Part shown: in pieces, positions 1-40,722 of the stretch
Layout: the number at the start of each line of letters is the position of its first letter
Numbering within the stretch: the stretch's first letter is position 1
From: Actinernus sp. WN-2022
Taxonomy: Eukaryota > Cnidaria > Anthozoa > Actiniaria > Actinernidae
Length of the DNA stretch: 64,000 nt
Direction: 5' to 3'
Assembly: GCA_030867875.1 (NCBI GenBank)
Contig: JAOWCC010001589.1
Location: 85,583,537 to 85,647,536, forward strand
Notes under the pieces: model-generated
The model's database searches: none
Told to the model about the DNA's origin: nothing
What the model saw: only the letters and a program-made list of their open reading frames with translations
Translations under genes and position numbers: made by a program

Positions 1-829
1 AGCTAGAAATCATAGAAAACGTTGTTGTTTTAAAGTACAAAGGAATTTTTCTGGATTATTATTCAGTGAAATCAATATTGCACTCAACTAGAACAAGAAG
101 CCTCGTTAAGTTTATAGAAATGTTACTCTTTTTAAAGTCAGTCTCGACTTATTTTGGTTATATTGCGTATGAATAGTTATGTTTGAGTTTTAGACGTAAT
201 TTACAAAATGCAAGTCCCTGTTGTGTCGGAGATACAGATACTCACCTCCGGCTCGTACCTGTATAATAGATACAGAATTCGTGACCGTGCGTCACTTGCA
301 CACTCGTATTTACAAACTCGAGCTGGAAGCAAGCACGGACACGAATTCTGTATATGGCGTCTACACGTCTAGTTGTGTAGAGTCGTGTTTTTCAGTTATT
401 TTGGAGATACGACCTATTTTGGCCGAGAAAATCGAAGCAAAAGCTTATGTAAATCAGGACGAAATCTGTATCAGATTTACAGATCACTTATCGCTCACTG
501 ATTTCCTTTGTTTTTCCTTCATGAATTATTAATGAACATCGTCTCAGAGATTTGAGCCAGAAACTGAGCCAGAAGGGACAATTTGGCCCTTTGGGAATGA
601 TCTGGCATTTAATTTCCTTGGGAAGCGGAAAAGCGGGACAATTTGACCGTTATCGTATTTTTTCAAGGGCCAAATGTGTTTTTAAAGCGGGAATGGTGCA
701 GCATGGCCCGTTCCCTGTGGCCTCTCATTTTGTAAACAATACTTAAATTCAAACTGTGATATCGCCATAATATATTTAAAAATACAATGAAATAAACAGA
801 AACGACGACGTGACATAGAACACAAGTAC
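1..829. other. NDUFAF7 intron or intergenic sequence, no gene recognised
   Basis: Sequence beyond the donor of the last visible NDUFAF7 exon. Open frames of 103 and 64 codons occur on the plus strand, but they have no recognisable domains and no splice context. No family C-terminal exon was found here on the minus strand. Confidence 0.5.
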
Positions 830-28919
<28,090 letters not shown>

Positions 28920-30754
28920 GTTGGACGAGCCTAAAGAAAGGCTGGGTACTAGACAGCTACAACTAGTGCCGCGCGCAGTGCCGAGTCTCTCTAGAATGTT
29001 TCCACAGGATGACCAATCGGGTGCAAAGGTAAAGAAAAACAGATTGATGATCGTCCCAATTTTGAAAAAAAAAAAACGTTTGAAGAATAAATTCCGAGCT
29101 CTCTACGTTTTAGTTTCCTGCTTTTCACATGCGAATTGTCAAACCACAACAAGTATCCAAACCCCCTAACGTCAATTCTATATTTTTGGCCCGACCGACC
29201 CACCATCACGAGCCAGAGAGCGATGGTAAATGAAACATTTTATTGAGATGGCCTAATCAGTTTTTGGAAGCAACTGGAAGGCAGATAGCTACGTAAAAAT
29301 GTCAAGCCAGTGTGGTGACTCAACGAGAAATAAGGATGAAGTAAGGATCAACTCAGTGGAGTAAAGAAACTTTTGAAAAAAACAGTCAGTCTTTGGATTC
29401 ACTCTTTCCATACCTCTTTATTCAAAGCTTCACTGTATACTTCAGTGTCTAACTCTATAAAAACATACAATTTTCTCTACAGAATTGTTACTGCTTTCTC
29501 GACGGAGGTTGTCACAATCGCGTTTTAATTGCCGCAAAGGTTTGGGCGGCCACACGTCTATGTTTCGGGCATGGGCGAGCGCGGAGGGGGGTTCACGCTT
29601 AGCGGTAGCTTGCAAATGGTAGTAACTGTTCAAAAGTGTGCTGAACTGTTGACATATATACCTCACATCAATTGTATCAAGTAGTTTAATAATAAAGCAA
29701 CAATTTGAAATACCAATTTGAAATACCTGACGTTGACAAGACTATACAGGGACCGCGGAGGGGGTGGGGCAGGTCGGGCTATAGCCCTACCGCTTTGTTC
29801 GGGAAATGTGACAAAAACAAACTTCTAAAGTAAAGGCGCATGTCGTTGAGTGAGTTTTAGCCCTACCAAGGGGCCGAAAATTGACTTTGTGACTGACAGT
29901 GGTTTGGATTCTTTGAATTTATCTTTTTTTAAAATGTTTTTTACTGACCATCTCAATACCATCATGCAATGGCGCCCTTGATCTACCGAGTAGCTTTGAA
30001 TCTTTGCCGGCGATCAACTTTCTCATTTCAAGCCGGTGTCAGTAGAATTTCGGATGGGAGTGTGCCGCCCGGGTCTCAAAACCCTGATCCTATTTCAGAC
30101 CAAAATATAAGATTTTCCATACCCCTTTTCAGACCTGTGCTCTATTTAATAACAAGAGAAATATATGAAAATGTGCGGTCTCATACTTACCTGTCAAGAT
30201 CATACCCTATTCCAGACTAACATGCGAAATCTGTGACCATACTATTCAGACTAAAAAAGCTCGAAAACCATACCCTTTGCCGGGAGGCACATACCCGTAT
30301 AGCTTATATATGGGAGTCAGAACCACGAGAAGCTGATCACAGGTGTTAAAACTACGTGCTTACTTGAAGGGGCTGAACTCTGCGGTGTTTTAGTGTTCTT
30401 TCCTAACGGTCCCAGATGAGAGGGTGGGTACACAGTGGAAAAACAAGATGCGCTTCGTGTCGATTGCTTACATGTGTTAACACATTTTCCAGTACCAGTG
30501 GTTGACGGGACTGTGTTTCCAGATGCGTAGTGTACTAAGCAACTTGTAATATCTGTAGGAAGTAATACGTCTGCGTGATCGGATAACTGGACACCGAAAT
30601 TGTCGCGTCTCGGCGCTTAATCAGTCATCTTAAGGTCCACGGTTCTAGCTGCAATTTCAACAAGTAATTCAGGTTTTTAGTGTTGTGGAAAATACCTCCC
30701 AACAAGCTTACGGAATTGGAATCTGTTTGGGTAAATAGATTAAGAGTAACTGAG

Positions 30755-31073
30755 CCCGAGGACCTAAATAGAGTGGATCCCTGTGCATTACGCGCAGCCA
30801 ATCCCGAGGACCTAAATAGAGCCCGAGGACCTAAATAGAGTGGATCCCTGTGCATTACGCGCAGCCAATCCCGAGGACCTAAATAGAGCCCGAGGACCTA
30901 AATAGAGTGGATCCCTGTGCATTACGCGCAGCCAATCCCGAGGACCTAAATAGAGCCCGAGGACCTAAATAGAGTGGATCCCTGTGCATTACGCGCAGCC
31001 AAACCCGAGGACCTAAATAGAGCCCGAGGACCTAAATAGAGTGGATTCCCTGTGCATTATTACGCACAGGGAT
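30755..31073. repeat. 67-bp tandem array, about 4.7 copies
   Basis: CCCGAGGACCTAAATAGAGT starts units at 30755, 30822, 30889, 30956 and 31023, an exact 67-bp period. Each unit carries the 19-bp CCCGAGGACCTAAATAGAG twice plus GGATCCCTGTGCATTACGCG. Copies are nearly identical, implying recent expansion or ongoing homogenisation. Confidence 0.97.
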
Positions 31074-31286
31074 CCCGACATAGACCAACATGCCTTGCTG
31101 GCCTCAACTATTTATACTGTATGTCGCTGCCATATAATCACTATTAAAGAGGACCGCAAGGTCGAAAGGCCTTTGATTAAAAGGTATTCCATCGCAGTTG
31201 TATGGCGTTGTGTTTCATCTACTTGTATAAATTGTGTTTTAGTGTTGAGCGTCGTTCACTCGTTTAACATTATGCCACAAAGAAGT

Positions 31287-31302
31287 TCTTAATAATAATA
31301 AT

Positions 31303-31354
<52 letters not shown>

Positions 31355-31356
31355 CA
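31287..31356 (+). repeat. AAT trinucleotide microsatellite
   Basis: About 22 AAT units with one interruption, followed by TGCAATTTATATAGCGCC, the start of a dispersed repeat that in many marine invertebrates sits next to AAT runs (recalled). Confidence 0.95.
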
Positions 31357-31720
31357 ATTTATATAGCGCCTATACATTGCTGTTCTAGGCGCTTTACAAT
31401 GGAATAGACCTAATAAATAATAATACAAAAAAATACTGAATAATTACAAATTACTATATTACATATTAAAAATCAGATTAATAATAAATACTACTAATGC
31501 TTATATGAAAATATGACTAAAAGGGATATAAAAACAGCACCGTTAATTTAACTAATTACAAATATAATTGTAAGCAGCTTTAAAAAGTTGTGTCTTCAGC
31601 CTAGACTTAAAAATAATTACATTCTCACTCGACTTAACATTTCAGTGGCAATGCATTCCACAATTCAGGAGCAGCTATGGAAAAGGATCTATGTCCATAG
31701 GTCTTCAAATTGTAAATAGG
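31357..31720 (+). repeat. Dispersed repeat with TATATAGCGCC...AGGCGCTTTACAA stem
   Basis: ATTTATATAGCGCCTATACA and TTCTAGGCGCTTTACAATGG form the conserved head; the later block ATTCCACAATTCAGGAGCAGC also recurs in invertebrate genomes (recalled). The right boundary is approximate. Confidence 0.55.
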
Positions 31721-32507
31721 AGAATATACTTAATCGAGAATATACTTAATCGAGAATATATTAAATTGTACATACATATACTACACGCGTTCCTCCATTT
31801 TGATAAAAGGCACATGTGAATGTTGTCTGTGTAGGGGTGGACTGCTACCTCCCTAACCTGGAAACTTGCATGTCAAATCGAAAATATTTCAAAATGGCAT
31901 AGGCGGTAGCATATCAAATCTACAATTTACAAAATGCAAAGTAGAAAGTCAAATGCAATATCTAGGCATAAATACAAAAAGTACAAAGTAAAATACAAAG
32001 TTTGATTTTTGGCGGATGAAGATCAGAGACACAAATAATCAATGGGCTCCGGACGGACAAACCAATTGATCGACTATAGTATTGATCACCAGCCAACATT
32101 GTAAAGCAGTGTGGATTGGGGCCGTATACCTGATTCTTTTGGAAACTCTGGTGTGAAACCTTTTGATCCAATTGTACCTGTCTCCTTCCGTGAATTGATC
32201 ATGACGTTTCGTAAAGGCGTGACTGAGACAGCAAGGCGGTAGCCACTCGCCGTACTAACTCCGTATTTTAATTGGATCACAAGGGTGGGAAAACCATTTC
32301 GGCGTCATGGCGCTGTGCCGCAGTTAACCGTTCCTTTTTAAGGTCCGTAGTTTATAGAACTCCATTCTATTCTACCAAACAATGCACCTCATAGTATTGA
32401 TAGAATAATCCAGATGTTAACAAGACTGATTATTCATCTCCATTTCACCAAGAGGGTATCACTAAAATAATAGGCTAAAAATGCTTACGCAGCTTTCTTT
32501 CCATTGC

Positions 32508-32575
32508 TCTGAGGATTTTTCTCCGGGTTCTCCGGTTTTCTCCCCTCCTCAAAAACCAACCACTTCGATTGAGGA
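32508..32575 (+). repeat. SINE body fragment
   Basis: TTTTTCTCCGGGTTCTCCGG followed by a CTCC-rich stretch and CAAAAACCAACCA. The same body is seen, inverted, downstream of a tRNA-like head at 50990-51040. The tRNA-like head is absent here. Confidence 0.65.
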
Positions 32576-35156
32576 ATTCGTTTCTCCAATTGGCAGACTC
32601 CCTGTAGGGTCACTGATAGATGATTCGACAAGTAAATAATATATGTTTTGTTATTGTTACATTTTTCCCCCTTAGGCGAAGAGTAATTAAGATGACCTCA
32701 CATAGCGTACAGACAAATTCTAGGATATCTATCTATCCGGTCTTCATGACTTCACGGTGGTCCTGTGATATTGAAAATAACTCGAAAAACGGGTGCTTGG
32801 AAACTACAATTGGGCCGTAACTAGCCATATCCTGGACGCCTTGATTTAACAGTTTGGGTGGCATGTATGACTTCCAACGTCTTTCTAAATCTATTAGTAC
32901 AGTTTACTTTCATACTTTGCATATTCAGTTGTAATTTTATAATTGATACTAATACAACAAATATTGGCCTAACTCCCTCCCCCCCAAAATAGAAATGGAA
33001 GAATGGGGAAAAAACGAAATAATATATAGTTGTCAACGATGACTTGATGACTTAATTAATGCAATGATGGTGGTCCCAGTACAACAGTTTTCGCCGGTCA
33101 TGTACGTACTTCCGTGAAACTAAGGACGCACCTCATCGTGCACAAGTCTGGCTGCCATGTGCGTATACACTACCAATCTTAGGTCACCACGCAATTTCCA
33201 TAAAGAAATAACTGAAATGTTGTCGAAGGCCTGAAGACGATGTCGAACCCCAGCTGCTCAGATGATGTACAAAATAAGTGTTCTTTAAACTGCCAGTTCT
33301 CTAGGCTGCGTGGTGTCAATTGATTTGAATAAGAAAAATAGTCATGAAAAAAGAACAATTTCGGCAATACAGTCGGTATCCATTCATTAATGGAATAACC
33401 CGCAGTACTTTATTCCTCTCGTAAAGGAACGGTTGGCCGCAGTAGCTAGCTTTTTCAGCTGTATATCAGTTCTATCTTTTATAAATTATACTATTTTTGA
33501 GCAAATACCATCCAACCGTCGGCGTTAGAAAAATGCTAAGAAAATATTATAGAAATCTATCCTTTTAGACACTTGGGTCTTAACAGGATTTTTCAGATGA
33601 AATATTCCACATCTTGGAGTTGTTCCAAAAGAAGTTGATCTGGGAAAAAGTACGAAATGAGTTGGCAAATTTTCAGTATTCCATAGTGCATTTAACTCTG
33701 CTTTTGGGAGAATTGCCGGATTCTGGATAATATCTAAAAGACCTGCGGTTAAAAAAAATTCCCAAGTCTTCAACATTTCTCGAACGTTAACGTGTACTTC
33801 TTATTTATTTATTGTATGGAAAGTTTTAAAGTCCCAAATTCTTGACTTCGCGTGCGAAGGCAGCACTATAATTGAATTATTTCAGAAAATGACTTCTTTA
33901 AATCAGTTTGTCAGTTTTGTCCGCAAGAACCGCAGACTGTCTTTTTCTGTTCCAGCAACTGTTGAATGGAATTTAAATATACTATATGACCATAAGTCCA
34001 TTGATAAGGGCTTTTGGTATGATTTACTACCGAAAATCAATGAAATTTTACAGTTTACGACTCTTTCACTGTTTCTCCGTAAAGAGTATGGTTTAGAAAT
34101 ACGTATCATGATTAAACAATTATCTTATCTTATAAGGATTAGCTTTATCTGAGGCGTAGCTTTTAAGGTAAATTAATCCGACTAAGCGACACGGCGTTGA
34201 AACAGCGACATGAAGAACACGAAATAACGACGAACGTCTAAAATTGCGAGAGCGACATAGAGAACTGAATAAGAAAACAATAGACGAAATTCCGACAGAG
34301 ACATGCCCACCTTACAAACTGCGACAAGACTAGTTTAGAAACTCAGTCAGGGGACATGCATAACCCCCCTCCTCCTCCGCTAAAAGGGCCTCATAGCTTA
34401 ACAAGGCCGTGTTTCAATCAAGTCAGAACATGGTTGAGGTTTATTGTTAATTTTAGTGCAACTGTGGTAAAGAACAAATCAATGGTAAGGCTCGCCCAGT
34501 CACTTTCTACATTGGTACAACTTTGGTGCAATATCGTGCAACATCGGTACGGCAACATTTGTTGAAACCGATTGAATTCAAACTAGCTAGCTCTAACATA
34601 TACTTTCGATATCTTTCAACACCTTTCAATAATGTTTTCAGGCCATTTCAAACAGTTTCAAGATCGGCTTCAACAACTAATGAAATAATTATAAACCGGC
34701 CAAAGAAGAAATAACAATAAGCTTAAAACAACAAGAGGCTGGCACTGCCAACCGAACTCGGGCCAATTGATATCGTTAGAAGGCAGCTTTGCCAAAATGT
34801 TGGAGAAAATAATAAAAAAGCAAACGTATAATGTCATAGTTAGGTTCCCTGTGGCCTCCGGCGGTTTAGCTCAGATGGTAAAACGGGTCACCGCGCCTGG
34901 GAATATCTCGTGCTGATGCTATTTCTTCTTTTTTTCACCGTTTCTTTTTTTCAAATAGCGTATACCAACACCTTTAAAAACGGAATTGGATGTCCTAAAT
35001 TTTATTTAGTTAGGTTAATTTAAATCATAATCCCTGGCCTTGAGAGCAGCTGTGGACAAATGACACAAGAAACACAGGATAAGTTAGAATGCACAGAAAC
35101 TCTAAGTGCTGCTGAAATAATATCTAAGCGAACATATTGTCACTCCTGTCATAGCT

Positions 35157-35622
35157 TTGTATACAGTACCGAGGCTCATTCCGGCCATGGAAACTAAACT
35201 GAATCATATCAAAAATCTTGGCAGTTTATTTAGCCGCCTAGTCTCTTTTTTTGATTGTGTAAATGAAAGGCATAATTATAGATTGGCTGCTAGGAAAGCA
35301 TACTGCCTTCGCCAGATGAGAACAAACTATAGAAAATTTGGTCTTTGATTTTCTGGTGCAAAAATTTGGAATTCTATTAATGACGAATACAAGCTTCTGT
35401 CAAAACCGTGTTATATATATATATATTGTTTATTGTTTCATAGAATTTGCATTGTAATAAGCTTACTTAACTGACTTGACCATACCATTGTAAATTTTTT
35501 TCTATAGTGGCAATCTGACACGATTAGTTTTACTATTTTCAGATTGCCAGTAACGGACATTTATATTTTAACTGTCATGTAATTTATCAAGTGTGTAAAT
35601 AAAAGTTGTTGTTGTTGTTGTT
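35157..35622 (+). pseudogene. 3' end of a truncated LINE with GTT repeat tail
   Basis: The frame encodes HNYRLAARKAYCLRQMRTNY, then KFGL, a stop, and FSGAKIWNSINDEYKLL: the usual C-terminus of CR1-like reverse transcriptases, in which a K-WNS motif precedes the stop. A 3' untranslated stretch follows and ends in six GTT units (35604-35622). Only the last part of the element is present. Confidence 0.7.
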
Positions 35623-35722
35623 AGCTTGAAGAGAGTTCGAACAACAAAGCCCGTACCGGTGCGAGATTTGAGAGCACATCAGTACACCAGCTTCTGTGCA
35701 TGTCCTCTTTAACTCCTCTCCT

Positions 35723-36819
35723 CCTTAAATACCCTGTGTCCGAGCCCATGGTGCTTTGCGCGCGCAAATCATTTCCGTAGGCTACGAAAATCAGAAAGAT
35801 CGTTGTTGTTGTTATGTGACTCTCGAATCTTTCGAAATCCATCCCTAGTTTGGCCCATCGTGTAATTATTCATAGGTATATATGCTTAACTGACTTTCTT
35901 TTATCTTAACTTTCGAATATATTCTCGAATATTTCTTCGAAATTCCGGAGAAAGGACCGAGACAGCGAGGCGAAGCGACTCGACAAATAATCCTTCAGCA
36001 GTCCACATTTTACTTTCTCTAGATCTACAAGAGAACACTTGTGGTTCAAAAGGACTACTACGTGAGTTTCCCGGGGATTTGCTGCACTAATGGACCGGCG
36101 GGCTTCGTTGGAAATACAAAGCACAAAGCATGCAACCACTTCTGGCATCAAGATCATTCGTAATTATAATTTCGCATGGCTAAGCTCCATTGAGGTGTTA
36201 CGACGTATCTGTATATGTTTTGCATTTTTATTAGCAGAGAAAGCAATGTCCTTAACCTTTTTTTCATCCTCCAGTAGGTCCAGAAAGTCTTGCTACCAAA
36301 ACTACGATCGCAGGTCAAAGTCCAATCTGCCGAGTTCAGCTGTTACTTCGCTGTGAGTTTGACTCGAGTGCGAGTTCTAGTCGACATTTCATTTTACACT
36401 CAAAATATATCATTCTCAAGGAAAGTAGAGATCTTCAAATACAGCTAAGCAATACTGGAAACATGAAAACAAGGTAGCAAGAGTATGTGTTTGCTTGTAG
36501 AGTTGTGAAAAGTCGCACTCGTAAACCTAATTAGAATCTAAAGACAGAACAACTGGCTTCCTGCCGAGTACTGTTAAAATCATATTCGAAGCATCCGGAG
36601 AAAATTCGTGGGCTCGATTGGGTTTCTAATCCGGTCCGGTATAAATTATGAAATTCGTTATCCAAAGTATATGGGTACTTCTTTTATGAAACTTATAAAC
36701 AATCGAGAGCATTTTAGTTCGCCTAAAAGCTGGCCTTTAATTTATGCGGCCGTTGATAAACAAACTAATCATAACATTGGCGCAAAGCACCATGGGCTCG
36801 GACACAGGGTCTTTAAGGG
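35723..36819. repeat. 1.1-kb interval bounded by 38-bp inverted repeats
   Basis: 35723-35760 (containing CTGTGTCCGAGCCCATGGTG) is the reverse complement of 36781-36819 with two or three differences. No longer arms or target duplication were found, so it may be a decayed element. Confidence 0.55.
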
Positions 36820-37762
36820 ATCATTGAGAAGCTCTTATATTTTGTTGCATTACTTCTCGATTGTTTTTCTAAATGTTCTGACTATGGCACAGCAACTGAT
36901 CTCGCTCCGCTACATGCAATTGCAGGTCTCGCATTCCAAGCCATATCCTGTAATAATTTGGGAACTGACTAAAGGAAGATTTCTGTAAAAAGCTGATTTG
37001 AAGAGTAGTTGATATTGTTCTTGTTCTCTGGGATTTAAAGCGAATTCGACGAATTTTAACCTCCTCTTTCTCCGCCGACTGATTTCCCCTGATCGACCGT
37101 ACAGATGACCCGCGAGTGTCCCGAGCGGTGTCGAATCTGATTGGTTGACCCTGTCACGTGTTGAGCCAACTTGCGACACGAAAAATTAAAAATTAAAAAA
37201 GGAAAACATTTATGATTCTTGACTCGGGCGGCCAAAGTAATTACCAGTAATTACCAGTTGAATACACGCGGACAATTTAAAAAGTATTCGCATAGAATAC
37301 TTATTGTTATTACATATTCTGATATTCTCGTATTTTTATGATTCTTTAAAAAAATACTTTTCTACAGCGCGCCATTTTTCTTAGGTTGCGTTCGATTGAC
37401 CGTTGAATTAGAGTATATATATAATAAATGATTACAACGTATATACAAGACGCTTATGTTAGGATTTATATACTAAATGTATACTGAATGTCATCGGTCA
37501 ACAAGCGTTTGTAGCTACAATGCAACATGTGCATGCCTGAACCAGTGAGACTATATTCCATAAAAAGTATGGACATTTACAAAGATATTTCATCTAGTAA
37601 TACTAACAGTATTCACCGTTGTTTGACACTGATTTTCATTGTTATTATTGATTATTGTAACTATTATTTCTTTTTTCTTTTATTGATGGCTCAGACTAGA
37701 TAAAATCAACAAAATGGTCCCTTGGTTAGCATTGCCCAAGGAATTTTGGTTGACTAGGTCGA

Positions 37763-37883
37763 GTTAACTATACCCTGGGTGCCCGCGGCAGAGGTTCTAC
37801 TGCCCTCTCTAAGCCAAAGTTTTATAGGATCGACTTTGGCTTAGAGAGGGCAGTAGAACCTCTGGCACCCAGGGTAAGTTAAC
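37763..37883. repeat. 121-bp near-perfect hairpin
   Basis: The left arm GTTAACTATACCCTGGGTGC continues through GTAGAACCTC-complement sequence to CTCTAAGCCAAAGT; the right arm reverses it to GGCACCCAGGGTAAGTTAAC. The loop is about 12 bp. A related end, CCTCTGGCATCCAGGGTAAT, appears at about 40544-40563. Confidence 0.92.
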
Positions 37884-38656
37884 TAAAGATTTTCAGACAA
37901 TATAGTTAACTGGAACGTACATGGCAAAAGGCATATCGAGGGACTGAAATAAACGATATACACCTTCAGTATTAACGTGATGTTATTAACGCGAAATAGA
38001 CAGTCCGAGAGGAATGTTTGGATTTCCTGATCACCGGTAGCAATGCTAAGAAAATTCGGGAATGACAAACAAACTGGATGGAATGTAAAATAGGTAAAAG
38101 TGTACGAGGCCCAAGATTAGAATTCAGTTCCACTTTCAATAAACTGGTAGAAGTTTCTCTCGCTGATCGACAAATAGCGGTTTACTGGAATCTCTTACTC
38201 AAGAAGCAAATTGGAAACTCCTTGTTCTTTCCCTGATTCGTGTCGCCGCCATTTATGAAAAAATAAACTATAACGATTTCAGTTTTTCTATCGTAATAAA
38301 ATTCATAGACAACATACTGTTCCTGTAATAGATTACCCCAACCAATCACATTAAAATTTAAAGCATTTAATCAACTTAAGGAATTTCCTTTCAATTCTTT
38401 AGAAATGTGCTTTAATAAATAACCGATCTTTGTACCGACATACGCCCCCGTGGGCTGTATGGTTTTGCAAGGAAATAGGTAATTTCTTGTTTCTGCCTTC
38501 CTGCCAATCCCCTTGCAGAACTTTCGTTTTAATTTTTTCATAGTCATTTAAAACTAATTACGTTCCAGGTTTAAAGGTTCGTAGGTGTGAACATGTTGGA
38601 ATCATTCATTAGATAAAAACAAATGAATCAGTTGTTGATTAGACGTAAGCCGAACT

Positions 38657-38774
38657 ACGTCGACCTAGCCTCCTCCGCAGGCATCTCTATTTTTTGAAGA
38701 AATCAGATTATGCGATTTTTTAAATCTGATTTCTTCGAAAATTAGAGATGACTGCGGAGGAGGCTAACGTCGAC
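38657..38774. repeat. 118-bp near-perfect hairpin
   Basis: ACGTCGACCTAGCCTCCTCC at the left pairs with GGAGGAGGCTAACGTCGACC at the right; the arms continue through GAAGAAATCAGATT to a loop of about 14 bp. Confidence 0.92.
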
Positions 38775-39372
38775 CGTTTTCAATAGAATTTAAATTGATT
38801 TGAAGGGGGAAAAAGCCGTGTCAGAAATGAATTAAAGCTGCTATTAAAAATGGGAAAAATGTAAACATAACAAAGTGTATGAAACAAAACAGATGTTACG
38901 TCGCTTCAGACAAAATTAATTTGAAGACACAGATCGCAGTCAAAGACTATATGTCTGAATTGTCTACTTTTTTTAGCCGAAAAAATATCGTCAATCGACC
39001 CCCCGCAATTTTCTTTTTAATCATTGCGGGGGTTAGTAAATGAAGGTTCTGACGTCATCAACATTAGAGTGTTACCAATATCATCCCACGTGCTCGTCTG
39101 ATCTGACAGGGGATTAATTACTAGCAATATTAAACCTGATTCAACCGAGTAATTGGTGATAAATCTAGCCCCCGCCAAATTTGTCGCGATGTTGTCGACA
39201 GAGTCGTCTGCAAAAGCACCCAGCAGCCAGTGAGGAAGACACCGTTTGCACAGAAAAATCAGTTGCGATGGTACGGTATACCGGTATATCCGCCGCCATT
39301 TTGTCATTTCGGTTGGAATGGCAAAAGAGGAATACCTCCGAAGGTGTTCCTTCCTTTCCGAAAACTTTCCAG

Positions 39373-39413
39373 TCAGGAACGAACCAGAGGAGACGACTGA
39401 AATTCAGGCTAGC
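39373..39413. repeat. Orphan terminus of the 904-bp Mutator-like element
   Basis: AGGAACGAACCAGAGGAGAC then GACTGAAATTCAGGCTA matches the right terminal repeat of 19504-20407 apart from small differences. No matching left terminus was noted nearby. Confidence 0.85.
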
Positions 39414-40588
39414 ATGAACCATTCCAATTGAATTCACAAACTTATGGAGACCATATAGACCTTTATTACGCAGCTACCATTTCGTTACAAACAATAGCTT
39501 TTGCGCTTCCAGGCGCTCGTCTCTACCTCGAGTTTAGAAGTGCAAGAACAATTACAGGTTATTATTCTCCTGGGACGCAACATGGCCACCGCGGGATAAC
39601 CGGTCTATACCGGTTTTCGGTGCAAATGGTCAGCGGTCCTGCTATAAAAAGGGCTGACTAATCAGTCCTGATTCTTTTCTGATTCTGCTCTTTCTCTAAC
39701 TTTATTATTAATTTGCTATCATAAAGATTGACAACATGAACTATATATGCGTGCAAAACTCAGGACGGCTTCATTTTCTCTTGTGAGCTATCAGTCCCGC
39801 GGGTCATCCCGCGGCACACTGATACACAGTTGCTGACAATGATAGAACTCGATTCCAATTCGATCTGTGGATTTAGCCGGGTCTTGACTTTGACCAGCCT
39901 CTATGGTTGTTTCAGGTCAGTCTCGTTAGAAATTCAGAGAACAGAACTGTTCAGAGCAATTTTATGGTTTTAATAAAAGGATACCCGAAACAATATTGAA
40001 GAATTTGAAGCATACTCATCAGGCAGACTTCAAACAGCTTTAATATGTGATGTTATGATGTCGAGTCACTGGGAAAGCCACAGTAAACCCACATTCCATT
40101 CGGGTTTAACCCAGGTGGGTCCGTGTGTGGTAGGTCGATCCCTCTCAGGTCGACTTGACCATCAAACTCGACCACAGGAGCGACTATTAAACAAGATTGC
40201 TTTCCGGTTGGCATTTCTAAAGACACCTGATGTTAAACATTAGAAGAAGCACTAAACGTGGTTATATCTTCACTCAGCGAAGTTGCTTCCTTGCAGTATT
40301 GATGAAGGTCTACTCGAAAATACTACCGGCTTTGATTACATCAGTTTTCCCCCTAAGTGAGAATTGTGTACATGAGAATCTTATTACAATGCGACGATAC
40401 TTTTTTTACATTTCTTAAATATTTCCTGTTTCGGTTTCTAGTTAAAGCAGTGTGCCGTATAAAAGTGTTAGAAGAGTCCGGCAGAAGAGCCGTCGATCGA
40501 CTCTCGCGGCTTTGCCGCTCGGCCAGTGACGGCGGGAAAAATAACCTCTGGCATCCAGGGTAATGTCAGTCCTCGAATATCCAGGGGC

Positions 40589-40722
40589 AGTTAGTGAGCG
40601 ACGGGCAAAAAATGGACGGAGGGGGAGGGGAAGGGGAGAAGAAGGGGTACAAGCTCTTCTTCCCCTTTTCCTTCTCCCCTCCCCCTTCCCCTCCGTCCTT
40701 TTTTGCCCGTCGCTCACTAACT
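40589..40722. repeat. 134-bp purine/pyrimidine hairpin
   Basis: AGTTAGTGAGCGACGGGCAA at the left and TTGCCCGTCGCTCACTAACT at the right are perfect inverses; the arms contain a GGAGGGGGAGGGGAAGGGG strand and its C-rich complement. It is a MITE-like foldback, also able to form a triplex or cruciform in principle. Confidence 0.92.

Noticed and set aside
34857..34915. tRNA-like stretch beginning GGCGGTTTAGCTCAGATGGT
   Set aside because: Only an A-box-like segment is present; no B-box or acceptor pairing could be found, so it is at most a SINE remnant.
36608..36988. 126-codon plus-strand frame
   Set aside because: No recognised domain, and it crosses one arm of the 35.7/36.8-kb inverted repeat.
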